Shown here in pieces: positions 1-9,504 of a DNA stretch of 64,000 bases. The position numbers were made by a program, and so were the translations under genes. Within the stretch, counting starts at the first letter, position 1. The number at the start of each line of letters is the position of its first letter. The DNA comes from Thiogranum sp963752745 (GTDB taxonomy: Bacteria; Pseudomonadota; Gammaproteobacteria; DSM-19610): positions 1 to 64,000 of the forward strand of contig CAVWAK010000028.1 of NCBI GenBank assembly GCA_963752745.1, given 5' to 3'. The notes beneath the pieces were generated by a model. That model saw nothing but the letters and a program-made list of their open reading frames with translations. It did no database searches and had not been told where the DNA came from.

Positions 1-595
1 TGCAGATAGAGAAGCGAGCGGAAATTATCCCGGACCGTATGGCTTTTTCAGATTTTCCGTTACGGTTCGGTAGTTGGGAGGGCGTGACTGAGCGGATGGA
101 GCAGATCTATGTCGACCAGTTGAAATTTGATGATTACATTATTGGGGACTACTTCAGACGGAAAGGGGGTGGCTGTCAACTTTTATGTTGCGTACTATGG
201 TTCCCAGACGAGCCGGTGAGTCAGCGCATTCGCCTCGCTCCTGCATTGCCGGGAGAGGATGGCAAATTAAAGAATCGTCGAGGAGGGTAGATTTCAGGAT
301 TGAAGTCTGATGGTGCTCCATTATCCTTCCTGTGAATCGGCTAGTTATAAGAAAGGTGATGTTACACAGCTCGTTTACTATTGGTTTCAGGCCATCTGGG
401 CGAGTAATTACAAATGAATACTGGTTAAATGGTACTTGTTCTGGGATTCGCTGACCAAGAGATCGGACTGATGGATGCTCTTGTTAGGCTGACAGCTTTC
501 GTTGCGCCTGGTGAGGATATTGCTGAAGCGGACAGAAATTATCCCAATTTGCCAAAGATGTTAGCGAGCACATTGTTGATTATGTTCCGAATTAA
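1..595 (+). pseudogene. epsI: EpsI-type exosortase-associated protein, 3' part, multiply frameshifted
   Basis: No single frame is open, but the three forward frames together spell the C-terminal domain of an exosortase-associated EpsI protein. One frame gives FPLRFGSWEGVTERM, the next gives VNFYVAYYGSQTSR, the next gives GESAHSPRSCIPGRGWQI (the family's SAHSPRSC signature), then VTQLVYYWFQ, RVITNEY, VKWYLFWDSL and finally HIVDYVPN before TAA at 593-595. Known family: EpsI proteins accompany XrtA exosortases, which process PEP-CTERM proteins. The prsT-prsK-prsR genes downstream fit this. About seven or eight indels fall within 600 bp, several at G runs (for example 163-169). Either the gene is decayed or this end of the contig has poor sequence. 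The 5' part lies outside the window. Confidence 0.75.
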
Positions 596-641
596 TGAGT
601 GCTTCATGCTTGATGAAATCATAGCCGTCTAACTTTATCGA

Positions 642-2253
642 ATGCTGCTGTTTTCAGCTTTTCTGGTGGCGCTGGTGGTGACCATGGCGCTTATTCCGCC
701 GCTCATGCGGGTGGCAGATCGACTGTCGGTGGTGGATACACCCAACGAAAGAAAGGTGCATACCGGTGCTATTCCCCGTATCGGTGGCATGGCCATGGTG
801 GTTGGCGCCTGTCTTCCCATTCTGCTCTGGTTGCCGCATACCAGTACCGTGATGGCCTTTTTGATCGGCGCTGCTGATTCTGCTGGTGTTCGGTGCCTGG
901 GATGACAGCAGGGAGCTTGGACTATCGCCTGAAGTTTCTGGGGCAGTTTCTGGCGGTCTTTGTCATCGTGTTCTGGGGCAAGGTCAATATTGCCGTTTTC
1001 CCCTTTGCCGGCATGGATCCGGTGCCGGCGTATCTGTCGATACCGGTTACCATCATTTTTCTTGTGGGCGTGACCAACGCGGTCAATCTGTCTGATGGCC
1101 TGGATGGTTTGGCGGCCGGTGTGGCTTTGCTGTCGCTGGCTGCCATTGCGCTGTTGGCGAATCTCGCCAGTGGCGACGTCATTATATTGGTATCTTTTGT
1201 GGTTGCCGGGACCATATTTGGCTTTCTGCGTTACAACACTTACCCGGCCCGGATTTTTATGGGAGATACGGGCAGCCAGTTCCTGGGCTTCACGGTCGGG
1301 GTGTTGTCGGTCATGCTTACCCAGCAGGTCAACACAGCATTGAACCCTTTGCTTCCGTTGTTTCTGGTGGGTCTTCCAATTGTTGATACGCTTTTCGTGA
1401 TGACCAGGCGGATAATCGAGGGGCGTTCGCCTTTTGAGGCAGACAAGACTCATATGCACCATCGTCTGCTGAGTCTGGGTATGGCGCATTATGAGGCGGT
1501 TAGCGTGATTTATGTCTCGCAACTGGCCTTTCTGCTGGCCGCGTTCCTGCTGCGTTATCAAGCTGATATAGTAGTGTTCGCGGCGTACATGGTGCTTACA
1601 GGTTTGGTTCTAGGGGGGTGTTGTTGGCGCAGCGGAAGCTGCCCAATGGGGACTGGGCTCAGCTTACCAGGCGTATCACTGGGCTTGATAGTAGCGAAAG
1701 GGCCAGGCGCTGGGCGATAGGTATCATTCAATGCGGGGTGCCGACCTATTTGCTTGCGGGAGTATTATTTTCACCGGGCGCACCAATCGATATATCACGT
1801 AGCGCATTGATATTGTGTATTATTCTTGTTGTCAGGTTGGTATGGGTGGAGCACTTGCGGTTTATACCGCTACGCTTGCTGGTGTTCCCTGGCATTGCCT
1901 TTTCGGTGTATCTCATGCACCGCGATACGGCTACCGTGGCGCTGTTGCCACCAGTTGTGAGTATCGGGTTGCTCGTTATACTGTTGGCGCTCATGTTGTT
2001 TGTTATCCGGTCGACAAAAGACCAGACATTTCAAACGACTCCAACCGATCTGCTGGTGATTGCGCTGGCGGGCGGGGTAGGGGTGCTATATCAGCAGGGT
2101 ATGATCGAGGCGACGCTGGTGCCGGTAGTGCTTGGTATCGTGGTGTTGTTCTATGCGGCTGAGCTGGTCATGCGGAATATGCAGCAGACCTGGAACTGTT
2201 TTACGCTGGGTATGGTGGCAGTGTTAGCCGTGTTGTCATTTGGATTGCTATAA
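642..2253 (+). CDS. MraY/WecA-like undecaprenyl-phosphate sugar-1-phosphate transferase, frameshifted
   Basis: This membrane enzyme probably starts lipid-linked exopolysaccharide synthesis by transferring a sugar-1-phosphate to undecaprenyl phosphate. Frame 642-905 holds the N-terminus with the PNERKVHTG motif. A short stretch in another frame gives VFGAWDDSREL, and frame 893-1720 continues with DYRLKFLGQ, NAVNLSDGLDGLAAG, FMGDTGSQFLGF and the DKTHMHHRL motif. All of these are conserved in the WecA family. A last frame from about 1615 to the TAA at 2253 adds a hydrophobic C-terminal region of about 210 residues. The joins lie near 870, 917 and at the G6 run near 1612. Restored, the protein is about 537 residues, longer than classical WecA (about 360). 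I infer assembly errors rather than a dead gene, because coding sense persists throughout. Confidence 0.75.
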
Positions 2254-2280
2254 GATTAAAGACTACAAGAGGTAGATGTT

Positions 2281-3384
2281 TTGGCTGGAGAAAATGAACA
2301 TAAAGTGGCGCTGATTACCGGTATTACCGGTCAGGATGGTGCCTATCTTGCCGAGTTCTTGCTCGGAAAAGGGTATGAGGTGCATGGTATAAAACGGCGT
2401 GCATCTTCGTTCAACACAGATCGCATTGATCATCTATATAGAGATCCGCATGAAAGCGGGCGCAAGTTTATTCTCCACTACGGCGATCTGACCGATTCCA
2501 CTAATCTGATTCGTATTATTCAGGAAGTGCAGCCGGACGAAATTTATAATCTTGCTGCGCAGAGTCATGTGGCGGTGTCGTTTGAAACACCGGAATATAC
2601 GGCCAATTGTGATGCGCTGGGAACCTTGCGTTTGCTGGAAGCTATCAGGATTCTGGGGCTGGAAAAGAAAACCAAGTTTTACCAGGCATCGACCAGTGAG
2701 CTGTTTGGTAAAGTGCAGGAGATTCCGCAGAAGGAAACCACGCCGTTCTATCCGCGCAGTCCTTACGCTGTTGCCAAGATGTATTCTTACTGGATTTGTG
2801 TGAATTACCGGGAGGCTTACGGTATCTATGCCTGCAACGGCATCCTGTTTAATCACGAATCACCGGTTCGTGGTGAGACTTTCGTTACGCGCAAAATCAC
2901 GCGTGCGGTAGCGCGCATAAAGCTTGGTCTGCAGGATAAACTTTATCTGGGTAATCTCGATTCCAAGCGCGACTGGGGGCATGCCAAGGATTATGTGCGT
3001 ATGCAGTGGTTGATGTTGCAGCAGGACGAGCCGGATGATTATTGTATTTCCACCGGTGTTCAGTATTCGGTCCGCGATTTCGTTGATGCGGCATGCAAGG
3101 AAGTTGGTATCGGTATTCGCTGGGAAGGTAAGGGCATAGACGAAAAGGGCTACGATGCCAAGACCGGAGCATTACTGGTAGAAGTTGATCCTCGCTACTT
3201 CCGACCGACTGAGGTCGAAACGCTGCTGGGTGATTCCACCAAGGCCAGGGAAAAGCTGGGCTGGGTGCCGGAAATCAAACTGGATGAGATGGTCGCCGAA
3301 ATGGTGCGCGGTGATCTCAAGATTGCTGAGCGTGACGAACTGTGTCGGCGAGAAGGCTTCGACACGTTTGATTACAACGAATAG
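2281..3384 (+). CDS. gmd: GDP-mannose 4,6-dehydratase
   Basis: Converts GDP-D-mannose to GDP-4-keto-6-deoxy-D-mannose, the first committed step to GDP-L-fucose and related deoxysugars. The protein has 367 residues, the usual length. It shows the Rossmann motif TGITGQDGAYLAE near the N-terminus, the substrate-loop sequence RRASSFNTDRIDHLY, and the YxxxK catalytic pair in SPYAVAKMYSYW. The chosen start is TTG at 2281 behind AGAGGTAG; no ATG lies in frame before the Rossmann motif, so the start codon is uncertain by a few residues. It is intact despite broken neighbours on both sides. It is followed 11 bp later by fcl, with which it forms a GDP-fucose pair serving the exopolysaccharide cluster. 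Confidence 0.95.
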   Translation: MAGENEHKVALITGITGQDGAYLAEFLLGKGYEVHGIKRRASSFNTDRIDHLYRDPHESGRKFILHYGDLTDSTNLIRIIQEVQPDEIYNLAAQSHVAVSFETPEYTANCDALGTLRLLEAIRILGLEKKTKFYQASTSELFGKVQEIPQKETTPFYPRSPYAVAKMYSYWICVNYREAYGIYACNGILFNHESPVRGETFVTRKITRAVARIKLGLQDKLYLGNLDSKRDWGHAKDYVRMQWLMLQQDEPDDYCISTGVQYSVRDFVDAACKEVGIGIRWEGKGIDEKGYDAKTGALLVEVDPRYFRPTEVETLLGDSTKAREKLGWVPEIKLDEMVAEMVRGDLKIAERDELCRREGFDTFDYNE

Positions 3385-3395
3385 ATAATAACGCT

Positions 3396-4346
3396 ATGGA
3401 GAAAAGTGACAGGATTTACGTGGCCGGCCACCGTGGTCTGGTTGGTTCGGCGATTGTGCGCAGGCTTCAGGCTGATGGCTATGACAATCTGTTGTTGCGA
3501 ACCAGTAAAGAGCTGGATTTGCGCGAGCAAGCGGAGGTGCGCGCATTCTTTGAGGCTGAAAAGCCGGACTATGTCATTCTGGCGGCTGCCAGGGTCGGCG
3601 GTATACTTGCTAACGATACCTACCCTGCTGAGTTTATCTACGACAATCTTATGATGGAGGCAAACATCGTTGATGCTGCCTACCGTCACAATGTTAAGAA
3701 ACTGCTGGCACTGGGGAGTACCTGTATTTATCCCAAGATGGCACCGCAGCCGCTCAAGGAAGAGTATCTGCTGACCGGGCCGCTGGAGCCGACCAATGAG
3801 TGGTATGCCGTGGCCAAGATTGCCGGTATTAAGCTGTGTCAGGCTTATCGTAGGCAGTATGGCTGTCATTTTATCGCGGCTATGCCGACGAATCTGTATG
3901 GTCCGGGCGATAATTTTGATCTTGAAAATTCCCATGTGTTGCCTGCGCTGATTCGGAAATTTCATGCGGCTAAAGAAAATGGTGAGTCTTCGGTAACGCT
4001 GTGGGGCACCGGAAAGCCACTGCGCGAGTTTTTGCATGTTGATGATCTGGCGGATGCCTGCCTGTTTTTGCTGGAAAATTATGATGGCGAAGAGATTGTG
4101 AATATTGGTGTCGGTGAGGATCTTAGTATTGCCGAACTCGCTGCTATCGTTTGCGAGGTGGTGGGGTTTGAAGGGGAGATTGTGTACGATGCGTCCAAAC
4201 CGGATGGTACACCGCGTAAGTTGGTGGATGTGGGTAAAATAAATGGGTTGGGGTGGCATGCGAAGATCGGGTTGCGTGAGGGTGTGAGCAGACTTATCAG
4301 TGGTTTTTGGATAATCAGGCAGAATTGCGTGGGACTGGTGATTTGA
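3396..4346 (+). CDS. fcl: GDP-L-fucose synthase, C-terminus frameshifted
   Basis: Epimerase-reductase that turns the Gmd product into GDP-L-fucose. Visible motifs are GHRGLVGSAI (NADP binding), the catalytic region LGSTCIYPKMAPQPLKEE, and YAVAK with the catalytic Tyr and Lys. The reading frame ends at 4346 with an atypical tail (LISGFWIIRQNC). The +1 frame from 4292 instead gives TYQWFLDNQAELRG, the normal family ending, so one base appears to be missing near 4290. That second frame stays open to TAA at 4400-4402, across the REP-like repeat. The true end is therefore uncertain. The protein is otherwise full length at about 316 residues and lies directly behind gmd. Confidence 0.9.
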   Translation: MEKSDRIYVAGHRGLVGSAIVRRLQADGYDNLLLRTSKELDLREQAEVRAFFEAEKPDYVILAAARVGGILANDTYPAEFIYDNLMMEANIVDAAYRHNVKKLLALGSTCIYPKMAPQPLKEEYLLTGPLEPTNEWYAVAKIAGIKLCQAYRRQYGCHFIAAMPTNLYGPGDNFDLENSHVLPALIRKFHAAKENGESSVTLWGTGKPLREFLHVDDLADACLFLLENYDGEEIVNIGVGEDLSIAELAAIVCEVVGFEGEIVYDASKPDGTPRKLVDVGKINGLGWHAKIGLREGVSRLISGFWIIRQNCVGLVI

Positions 4347-4350
4347 TTGT

Positions 4351-4381
4351 CTTTCGCGGCCGGGAGGCCGCTCCTGCAAGT
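4351..4381. repeat. REP-like palindromic repeat
   Basis: The bottom strand reads CTTGCAGGAGCGGCC, TCCC, GGCCGCGAAAG. The GCGGCC/GGCCGC stem (4356-4371) with a GCAGGAGCGG lead resembles the GTAGGAGCGG REP elements of pseudomonads and xanthomonads. It sits just behind fcl and may also work as a transcript 3' end. I noticed no second copy in this window. Confidence 0.5.
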
Positions 4382-4470
4382 GTGCGTATTAGATCCCAGT
4401 AATCAAAACCCGAGCTCTTTTTGACATATTTATATATTTAGTGATCTGGAGATGAGTATGAGAGCATTCA

Positions 4471-7109
4471 ATGGCCTGTTTACAGAAGCTGCTAATTGTG
4501 CTGCTAACCGTTGGCCTGTTGTCTGCCTGCGGCGGTAAAGAGGAGCGTAAGGCCAAGTACCTGGAGCGGGGAAAAGCCTATCTGGCGGAAAAGAACTACG
4601 ATAAGGCCAAGATAGAATTCAAGAACGTCCTGCAGATTGATCCCAAGGATGCCAATGGTTACTTGTTCCTGGGGCAGGTTGAGGAAAAGCAGCAGGAACT
4701 GGGCAAAAGCCTTCGGTGCTTATAAGAAATCTTCGGAGCTGGATCCCGAGCTGATTGAGCCGCGGGTTCGTTTGGCCAAGTTCTATCTGGCGCAGGCATC
4801 CTCGTTGAAAGCGAGAAAGGATGAAGCGGGTGCTGCCAATGCGCTGGGTCTGGTTCAGGAGCAGATCAAGGAAATACGTGCCAGAGATCCTGAGAATACC
4901 GAGGCGCTGACACTGGAGGCGAGCCTCTGGGTCAATGATGGTGATACAGACAAGGCGATGCCTCAGCTCGAAAAAGTCATTGAGCGTGAGCCAGGGTTGC
5001 AGTCGGCGGCGGTGCTGTTGTCGAGTCTTTATGACCAGCAAGAACGTGCAGATGATGCTGAGGTTGTCCTTGTTAACGCAATCAAAGCCAGTCCGGATCC
5101 GGTTGCATTGCAACAACGCCTTGCGGCGCACTATATCAATAACAAGCAGAATGACAAAGCAGAAGCGGTACTGCGCCAGATCGTGGAGGAGAATCCTGAC
5201 AAGTTAGACTATCGCGTCAGCTCTGGCTTCTTTCCTGAGTCGGACCGAACAAACCGATAAGGCTGAGCAGGTTCTGAATGAGGCCATTGCTGCAGACCCG
5301 GAAGATGCGCAGCGTTACCTTTTATTGACCGAGTTTCTGGCATCACGCAAGAGTAAAGAAGCGGCTATAGAAAAGCTTCAGCAGTTTATTCAGCAGCAGC
5401 CGGATATGACGGATCTGCAATTGTCTTTGGTACAGGCTCTACCTGTCTAACGAACAAAAAGATGAGGCCAGGCAGGCATTGCAGGCGCTGATCGACAATC
5501 AGGGTACGGAGCCGGCCGGCTTGAGAGCACGGATTGTATTGGCGCAGTTACTTGCGGCTGAGAATATTGATGATGAACGTGTGCCGGTATTGCTCCAGGA
5601 AGTGCTGGATGAAAACCCGCGTGATAATGATGCCTTGCTGTTGAAAGGCAAGCTTGCGGCCAATAACAAGGATTATATCGAGGCCATTAACAATTTTCGC
5701 TCTGTCCTGAAAGATCAGCCGAACAATGCAGAGGTGCTGCAGCTGCTGGCGGCTGCCCATCTCGCAAACGAGGAGAAAGATCTGGCGCTGGATACCTTGC
5801 GCCGTGGCGTCGATAGTAATCCGGATAACGCTACACTTGCGGGTCTCATTAGCGCAGCTGCTGGCTCAGGAGGGTGATATTGATAGAGCTCTCGAGCAGC
5901 TGGATGCCGTGCTGAAAGTAGATGAACATAACCAGCCGGCATTGAGAGCTAAATATGAACTGTTGGCGCGTAAGGGTGATGCGGCTGGTATGGATGAGGT
6001 CACCAGGCTGATGCAGGAGGGTGCGCCCGAGAGTGAAGAGGGCTATATCCGCGAGGCACGCCTGCGTTTTGCAGAGAAGAAATATGACGATGCTGTCCGT
6101 ATTCTGGATAAGGTTTTGGCGAAGAATCCGGACAGTGTGGCTGCGTTACTGGCCAAGTCAGATGTGCTGGCGGCGCAACAGCGTTACGATGACGCGATTG
6201 TTGTTGCCGATGAGATCATCAGGGTGCAGCCGGATAGCGCGGAAGGTTATTTCCGCAAGGCTCGACTGATGCAGGCGCAGGGAAATACGGAAGCTGCTCT
6301 ATCGGAGTATGAAGAAGGCGATTGAAAAAAATCCGGATTCACCTCAGGTATTGAGCGCCTTGTTGATCTGGAGGTTAAGGCGGAGCGTTATGCAGCAGGC
6401 TGAAGAAGCGGCTGTTAGAATCTGCTCGAAGAGTAATCCAGAGCACCAATCTGCCAATGCTTTGCTAGGCGCTGTTTACCTGGCGCAAAAAAATTACCCG
6501 AAGGCTGAGCAGGCATTTGAGCGTCAGGTAGCCACTACGCCAGATAATGCAGGCGCGTATATCAGAGCTGGCTCAAACCCGTCTGGCTGCAGACAATATG
6601 CAGGGGGCTGTCCAGGCTTACGAGCAAGGTTTGGAAAAGCTGCCGGAAGATACCAGCCTGCTTAGTAGGCCTGGCAGGTTTGCGCGAACGCCAGAAAGAC
6701 TATGACGGTGCCATCACTTTGTACGAACAGGTGCTGGCCAATCAACCCAACAATGCTGTTAGCACAAACAATCTTGCCGCCCTGCTGGCAGACCACCGCA
6801 GCGATGAGGCGAGTCTGGCCAAGGCCAGGGAGCTATCGATACAGCTTGAAAAAACCAGATCAGCCAGCATTTCTCGATACCGCTGCCTGGGTCTACTACC
6901 GAACCGGTGATTACGACAAGGCAGCCGAAATTCTGGAAGGTGTCGTGGAGAAGGCGCCCAAAGTCCCTGTCTTCCAGTACCACCTCGGCATGGTCTACTC
7001 CAAGCAGGGCAAAAAAGACGCAGCCCGCAAACACCTCACCCTCGCAACTGACGGCGATTTCAACTACCAGGGCATCGAAGAAGCCCGCGCCACCCTCAAT
7101 TCGCTGTAA
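4471..7109 (+). pseudogene. prsT: XrtA/PEP-CTERM system TPR lipoprotein PrsT, multiply frameshifted
   Basis: Long tetratricopeptide-repeat lipoprotein of the exosortase/PEP-CTERM system. The N-terminus at 4471 is a lipoprotein signal peptide ending in LLSAC, followed by KYLERGKAYLAEKNYDKA. Degenerate TPR units continue to the last frame, which ends ARATLNSL at 7109. The frame changes at about 4705, 5218, 5438, 5860, 6315, 6570, 6660 and 6850, yet TPR sense is continuous across every join. Restored length is about 880 residues, typical for PrsT. Identification rests on the architecture and on prsK-prsR immediately downstream. The indels may be sequencing errors concentrated in a repeat-rich gene, or real decay. 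The position relative to epsI, gmd and fcl supports a role in polysaccharide export or PEP-CTERM protein handling. Confidence 0.75.
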
Positions 7110-7116
7110 AACTGAC

Positions 7117-7148
7117 CTATCGCCCGAAGCATATGCTTTGGGCGATAG
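7117..7148 (+). terminator. Hairpin behind prsT
   Basis: A near-perfect 32-bp palindrome (CTATCGCCC, AAGCATATGCTT core, GGGCGATAG) starts 7 bp after the prsT stop. There is no T run after it, so it is either a factor-dependent terminator or an mRNA-stabilising 3' hairpin that separates prsT from prsK. Confidence 0.45.
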
Positions 7149-7356
7149 ACTCAAGTTACTTCATAATACTGCCGAAAAATCATATAGATATAATTCGAAG
7201 GGCAGTTGCTGCGGATTTCTCTATGGGCTGACTTAACTGTCAGGCTAGCCGACACACAGGATTTTGCGCTATAGTCGGCCGTCTGCATTGGGGTAGCCGA
7301 GCGATCGGCCGTTCCCTCTGCTCTGCTGTTAAGGCCATCTTCGGAACCAAATCTGA

Positions 7357-9504
7357 ATGGATAACATCGCAGCAATCAGCTACGCATCCGGGGCAGCAGT
7401 CTTTCTGATCCTGTCTCTGGTGCTGATGACCGGGCAACGTGACCGGCCGCACAAGATGGCGCTTATGCTGGCATCGCTGGTGAGTGCGATCTGGCTGGGG
7501 GTAACAGCCTGGTCAGCCTTTGGCCACGATTCGTTGTTTTGGTCCTACCTGCTTGAACCTCTACGCGATCTGGCGCTGCTCGCCTTTATTGTGCGCATGC
7601 TCAGCGCTGCTTATACCGCTCCTGCCGAAGTTACACGTTATTTTCGGCGTACTCTCAGTATGCTTTCCAGTTTCGCTCTGCTGATCACCATGATGGTGAT
7701 GTACCGCGGAACTGCCGGTCATCCGGCACCGGCGGCAGGCGGCATTGATTTGCTCTTCGCCGGTTTTCTGGTGATGTCCATTGCCGGCCTGGTGCTGGTC
7801 GAGCAGCTGATTCGCAATGCGCGCGCGGCGTCACGGCGTTCGGTGAAATACCTCTGCATGAGTCTGGGTGCCCTGTTTGCCTACGACTTCTATCTGTATT
7901 CGCACGCCCTGTTGTTCCAGGGGGTTGATCCGGCACTCTGGAATGCGCGTGGCTTCATTAATGCGCTGGTGGTACCGGTTATCGGTATCGCGGCCGTCAG
8001 GGATCCGCAGTGGTCGCTGGATATCTTCGTCTCGAGGCGTGTGGTGTTCCATACCGCAGCCCTGTTGGGTGCGGGTTTGTATCTGCTCGCTATGGGGCTG
8101 GGTGGCTACATTATCCGCGACTATGGCGGTACCTGGGGCACTATTGCACAGGTGAGCTTCCTGTTTGGCGCAGTACTCATGCTGTTGATACTGCTGTTTT
8201 CGGCGCAACTGCGGGCTACGCTGCGGGTGCTTATCAACAAGCATTTCTTTCACTACAAGTTTGAATACCGTGAAGAGTGGCTGCGTTTTATTCATACGCT
8301 GACAACGGATGAGCCGGACGAGAAGCTGCGTGAGCTTACTATCAAGGCGGTCGCTGATATTCTTCATTGCCCCGGCGGTATGTTATGGCTATACCGCGAC
8401 GGACACCGTTACGAGCTGGTCGCCAACTGGCAGATGCCGATGCCGGATGTGCCCTGCAGTCTGAATGCCGATAGCTCATTGGTGCGTTATCTGCGTGAAG
8501 AAGAATGGGTGATAAATTGTGACGAGTACGCCCTGTCGCCACAGGTGTATCGGGAACTGGTTTTGCCCGAGTGGTTTGCTAATCTCGAGCAGGCCTGGTT
8601 GATTACTCCGCTGATGTTTCATGACCGTCTGCTGGGCATGATCGTGCTGGCCCGGCCACAGGTAACGCATTCGCTGAACTGGGAGGACTATGACCTGCTG
8701 CGCATCATCGGGCGTCAGTCGGCTGCACATCTGGCGCAGCTTGATGCGGCCCAGGCCTTGTTCCAGGCCAAGCAGTTCGAGGCCTGGAACCGCATGTCCG
8801 CCTATGTCATGCATGATCTCAAGAACCTTATTGCCCAGCTGTCGCTGGTGGTGTCTAACGCAGCGAGACACAAGCACAATCCCGAGTTCATGGAAGACGC
8901 CATCCAGACTGTAGAGAATTCCGTTAACAAGATGAACCGTCTTTTGGCGCACTTGCGCAGTGGTCAGGACCCGGAAAGCGAAATGCAGGAGCTGGATGTC
9001 TGCGAAGTGCTGGTGGATGTTGTGGCAACCATGTCGGCCGGTACGCCCATACCGTCGCTGGATTGTCAGGCGCGGAATATTTTCGTTAAGGGTGATCAGG
9101 ACAGGCTGTCTGCCGTGGTAGGTCATGTGATAAGAAATGCCCAGGATGCCACGCCTGAGAGTGGTCAAATAGTGGTTCGGTTATTTAAACACAATGACCA
9201 TGCCGTGATCGAAGTTCAGGACAACGGTAGCGGTATGGATGAGGCATTTATCCGTACCGGCCTGTTCAAGCCTTTCACCAGCACCAAGGGAAAATCCGGA
9301 ATGGGAATAGGTGCTTATGAAACCCGGGAATTTATCCGCAGCCTGGGCGGTGATGTTGAGGTCATCAGCCGGCCGGACGAAGGCACGACCTTCAGGATGC
9401 GCATTCCGATTAGCGCCGAACGCAAAAGTGGTGTAAAATTCCTCGACAATTCTAATAATGGAAAAATAGATGACCACCGATTCAAGGAAACTGCTGGTTG
9501 TTGA
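7357..9504 (+). CDS. prsK: PEP-CTERM system sensor histidine kinase PrsK
   Basis: Membrane sensor kinase that pairs with PrsR. Residues 1 to about 290 contain many hydrophobic segments. A GAF-like domain follows at about 310-460. The dimerisation/phosphoacceptor helix contains MHDLKN with the candidate phospho-His at residue 486. The ATPase domain shows HVIRNAQDATP (N box), DNGSGMD and a GMGIGAYETREF G-box. The 715-residue length and this order match the PrsK family of XrtA exosortase systems. The ATG at 7357 lies 247 bp after prsT. The 3' end overlaps prsR by 35 bp, so the last dozen residues are unusual and may not be conserved. The gene is intact, unlike the upstream part of the cluster. 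Confidence 0.9.
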   Translation: MDNIAAISYASGAAVFLILSLVLMTGQRDRPHKMALMLASLVSAIWLGVTAWSAFGHDSLFWSYLLEPLRDLALLAFIVRMLSAAYTAPAEVTRYFRRTLSMLSSFALLITMMVMYRGTAGHPAPAAGGIDLLFAGFLVMSIAGLVLVEQLIRNARAASRRSVKYLCMSLGALFAYDFYLYSHALLFQGVDPALWNARGFINALVVPVIGIAAVRDPQWSLDIFVSRRVVFHTAALLGAGLYLLAMGLGGYIIRDYGGTWGTIAQVSFLFGAVLMLLILLFSAQLRATLRVLINKHFFHYKFEYREEWLRFIHTLTTDEPDEKLRELTIKAVADILHCPGGMLWLYRDGHRYELVANWQMPMPDVPCSLNADSSLVRYLREEEWVINCDEYALSPQVYRELVLPEWFANLEQAWLITPLMFHDRLLGMIVLARPQVTHSLNWEDYDLLRIIGRQSAAHLAQLDAAQALFQAKQFEAWNRMSAYVMHDLKNLIAQLSLVVSNAARHKHNPEFMEDAIQTVENSVNKMNRLLAHLRSGQDPESEMQELDVCEVLVDVVATMSAGTPIPSLDCQARNIFVKGDQDRLSAVVGHVIRNAQDATPESGQIVVRLFKHNDHAVIEVQDNGSGMDEAFIRTGLFKPFTSTKGKSGMGIGAYETREFIRSLGGDVEVISRPDEGTTFRMRIPISAERKSGVKFLDNSNNGKIDDHRFKETAGC

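Noticed and set aside
635..1561. Long antisense frame of 308 residues opposite the WecA-like gene
   Set aside because: Composition is rich in His, Gln and Arg with no motif. The forward strand spells a known membrane enzyme. It is a shadow frame.
3372..4379. Antisense frame of 335 residues opposite fcl
   Set aside because: No conserved motif, and the forward frame matches GDP-fucose synthase throughout.
7110..7356. Gap before prsK considered for a sigma-54 promoter
   Set aside because: No convincing GG-N10-GC pair with the TGGCAC/TTGC context could be found by eye.
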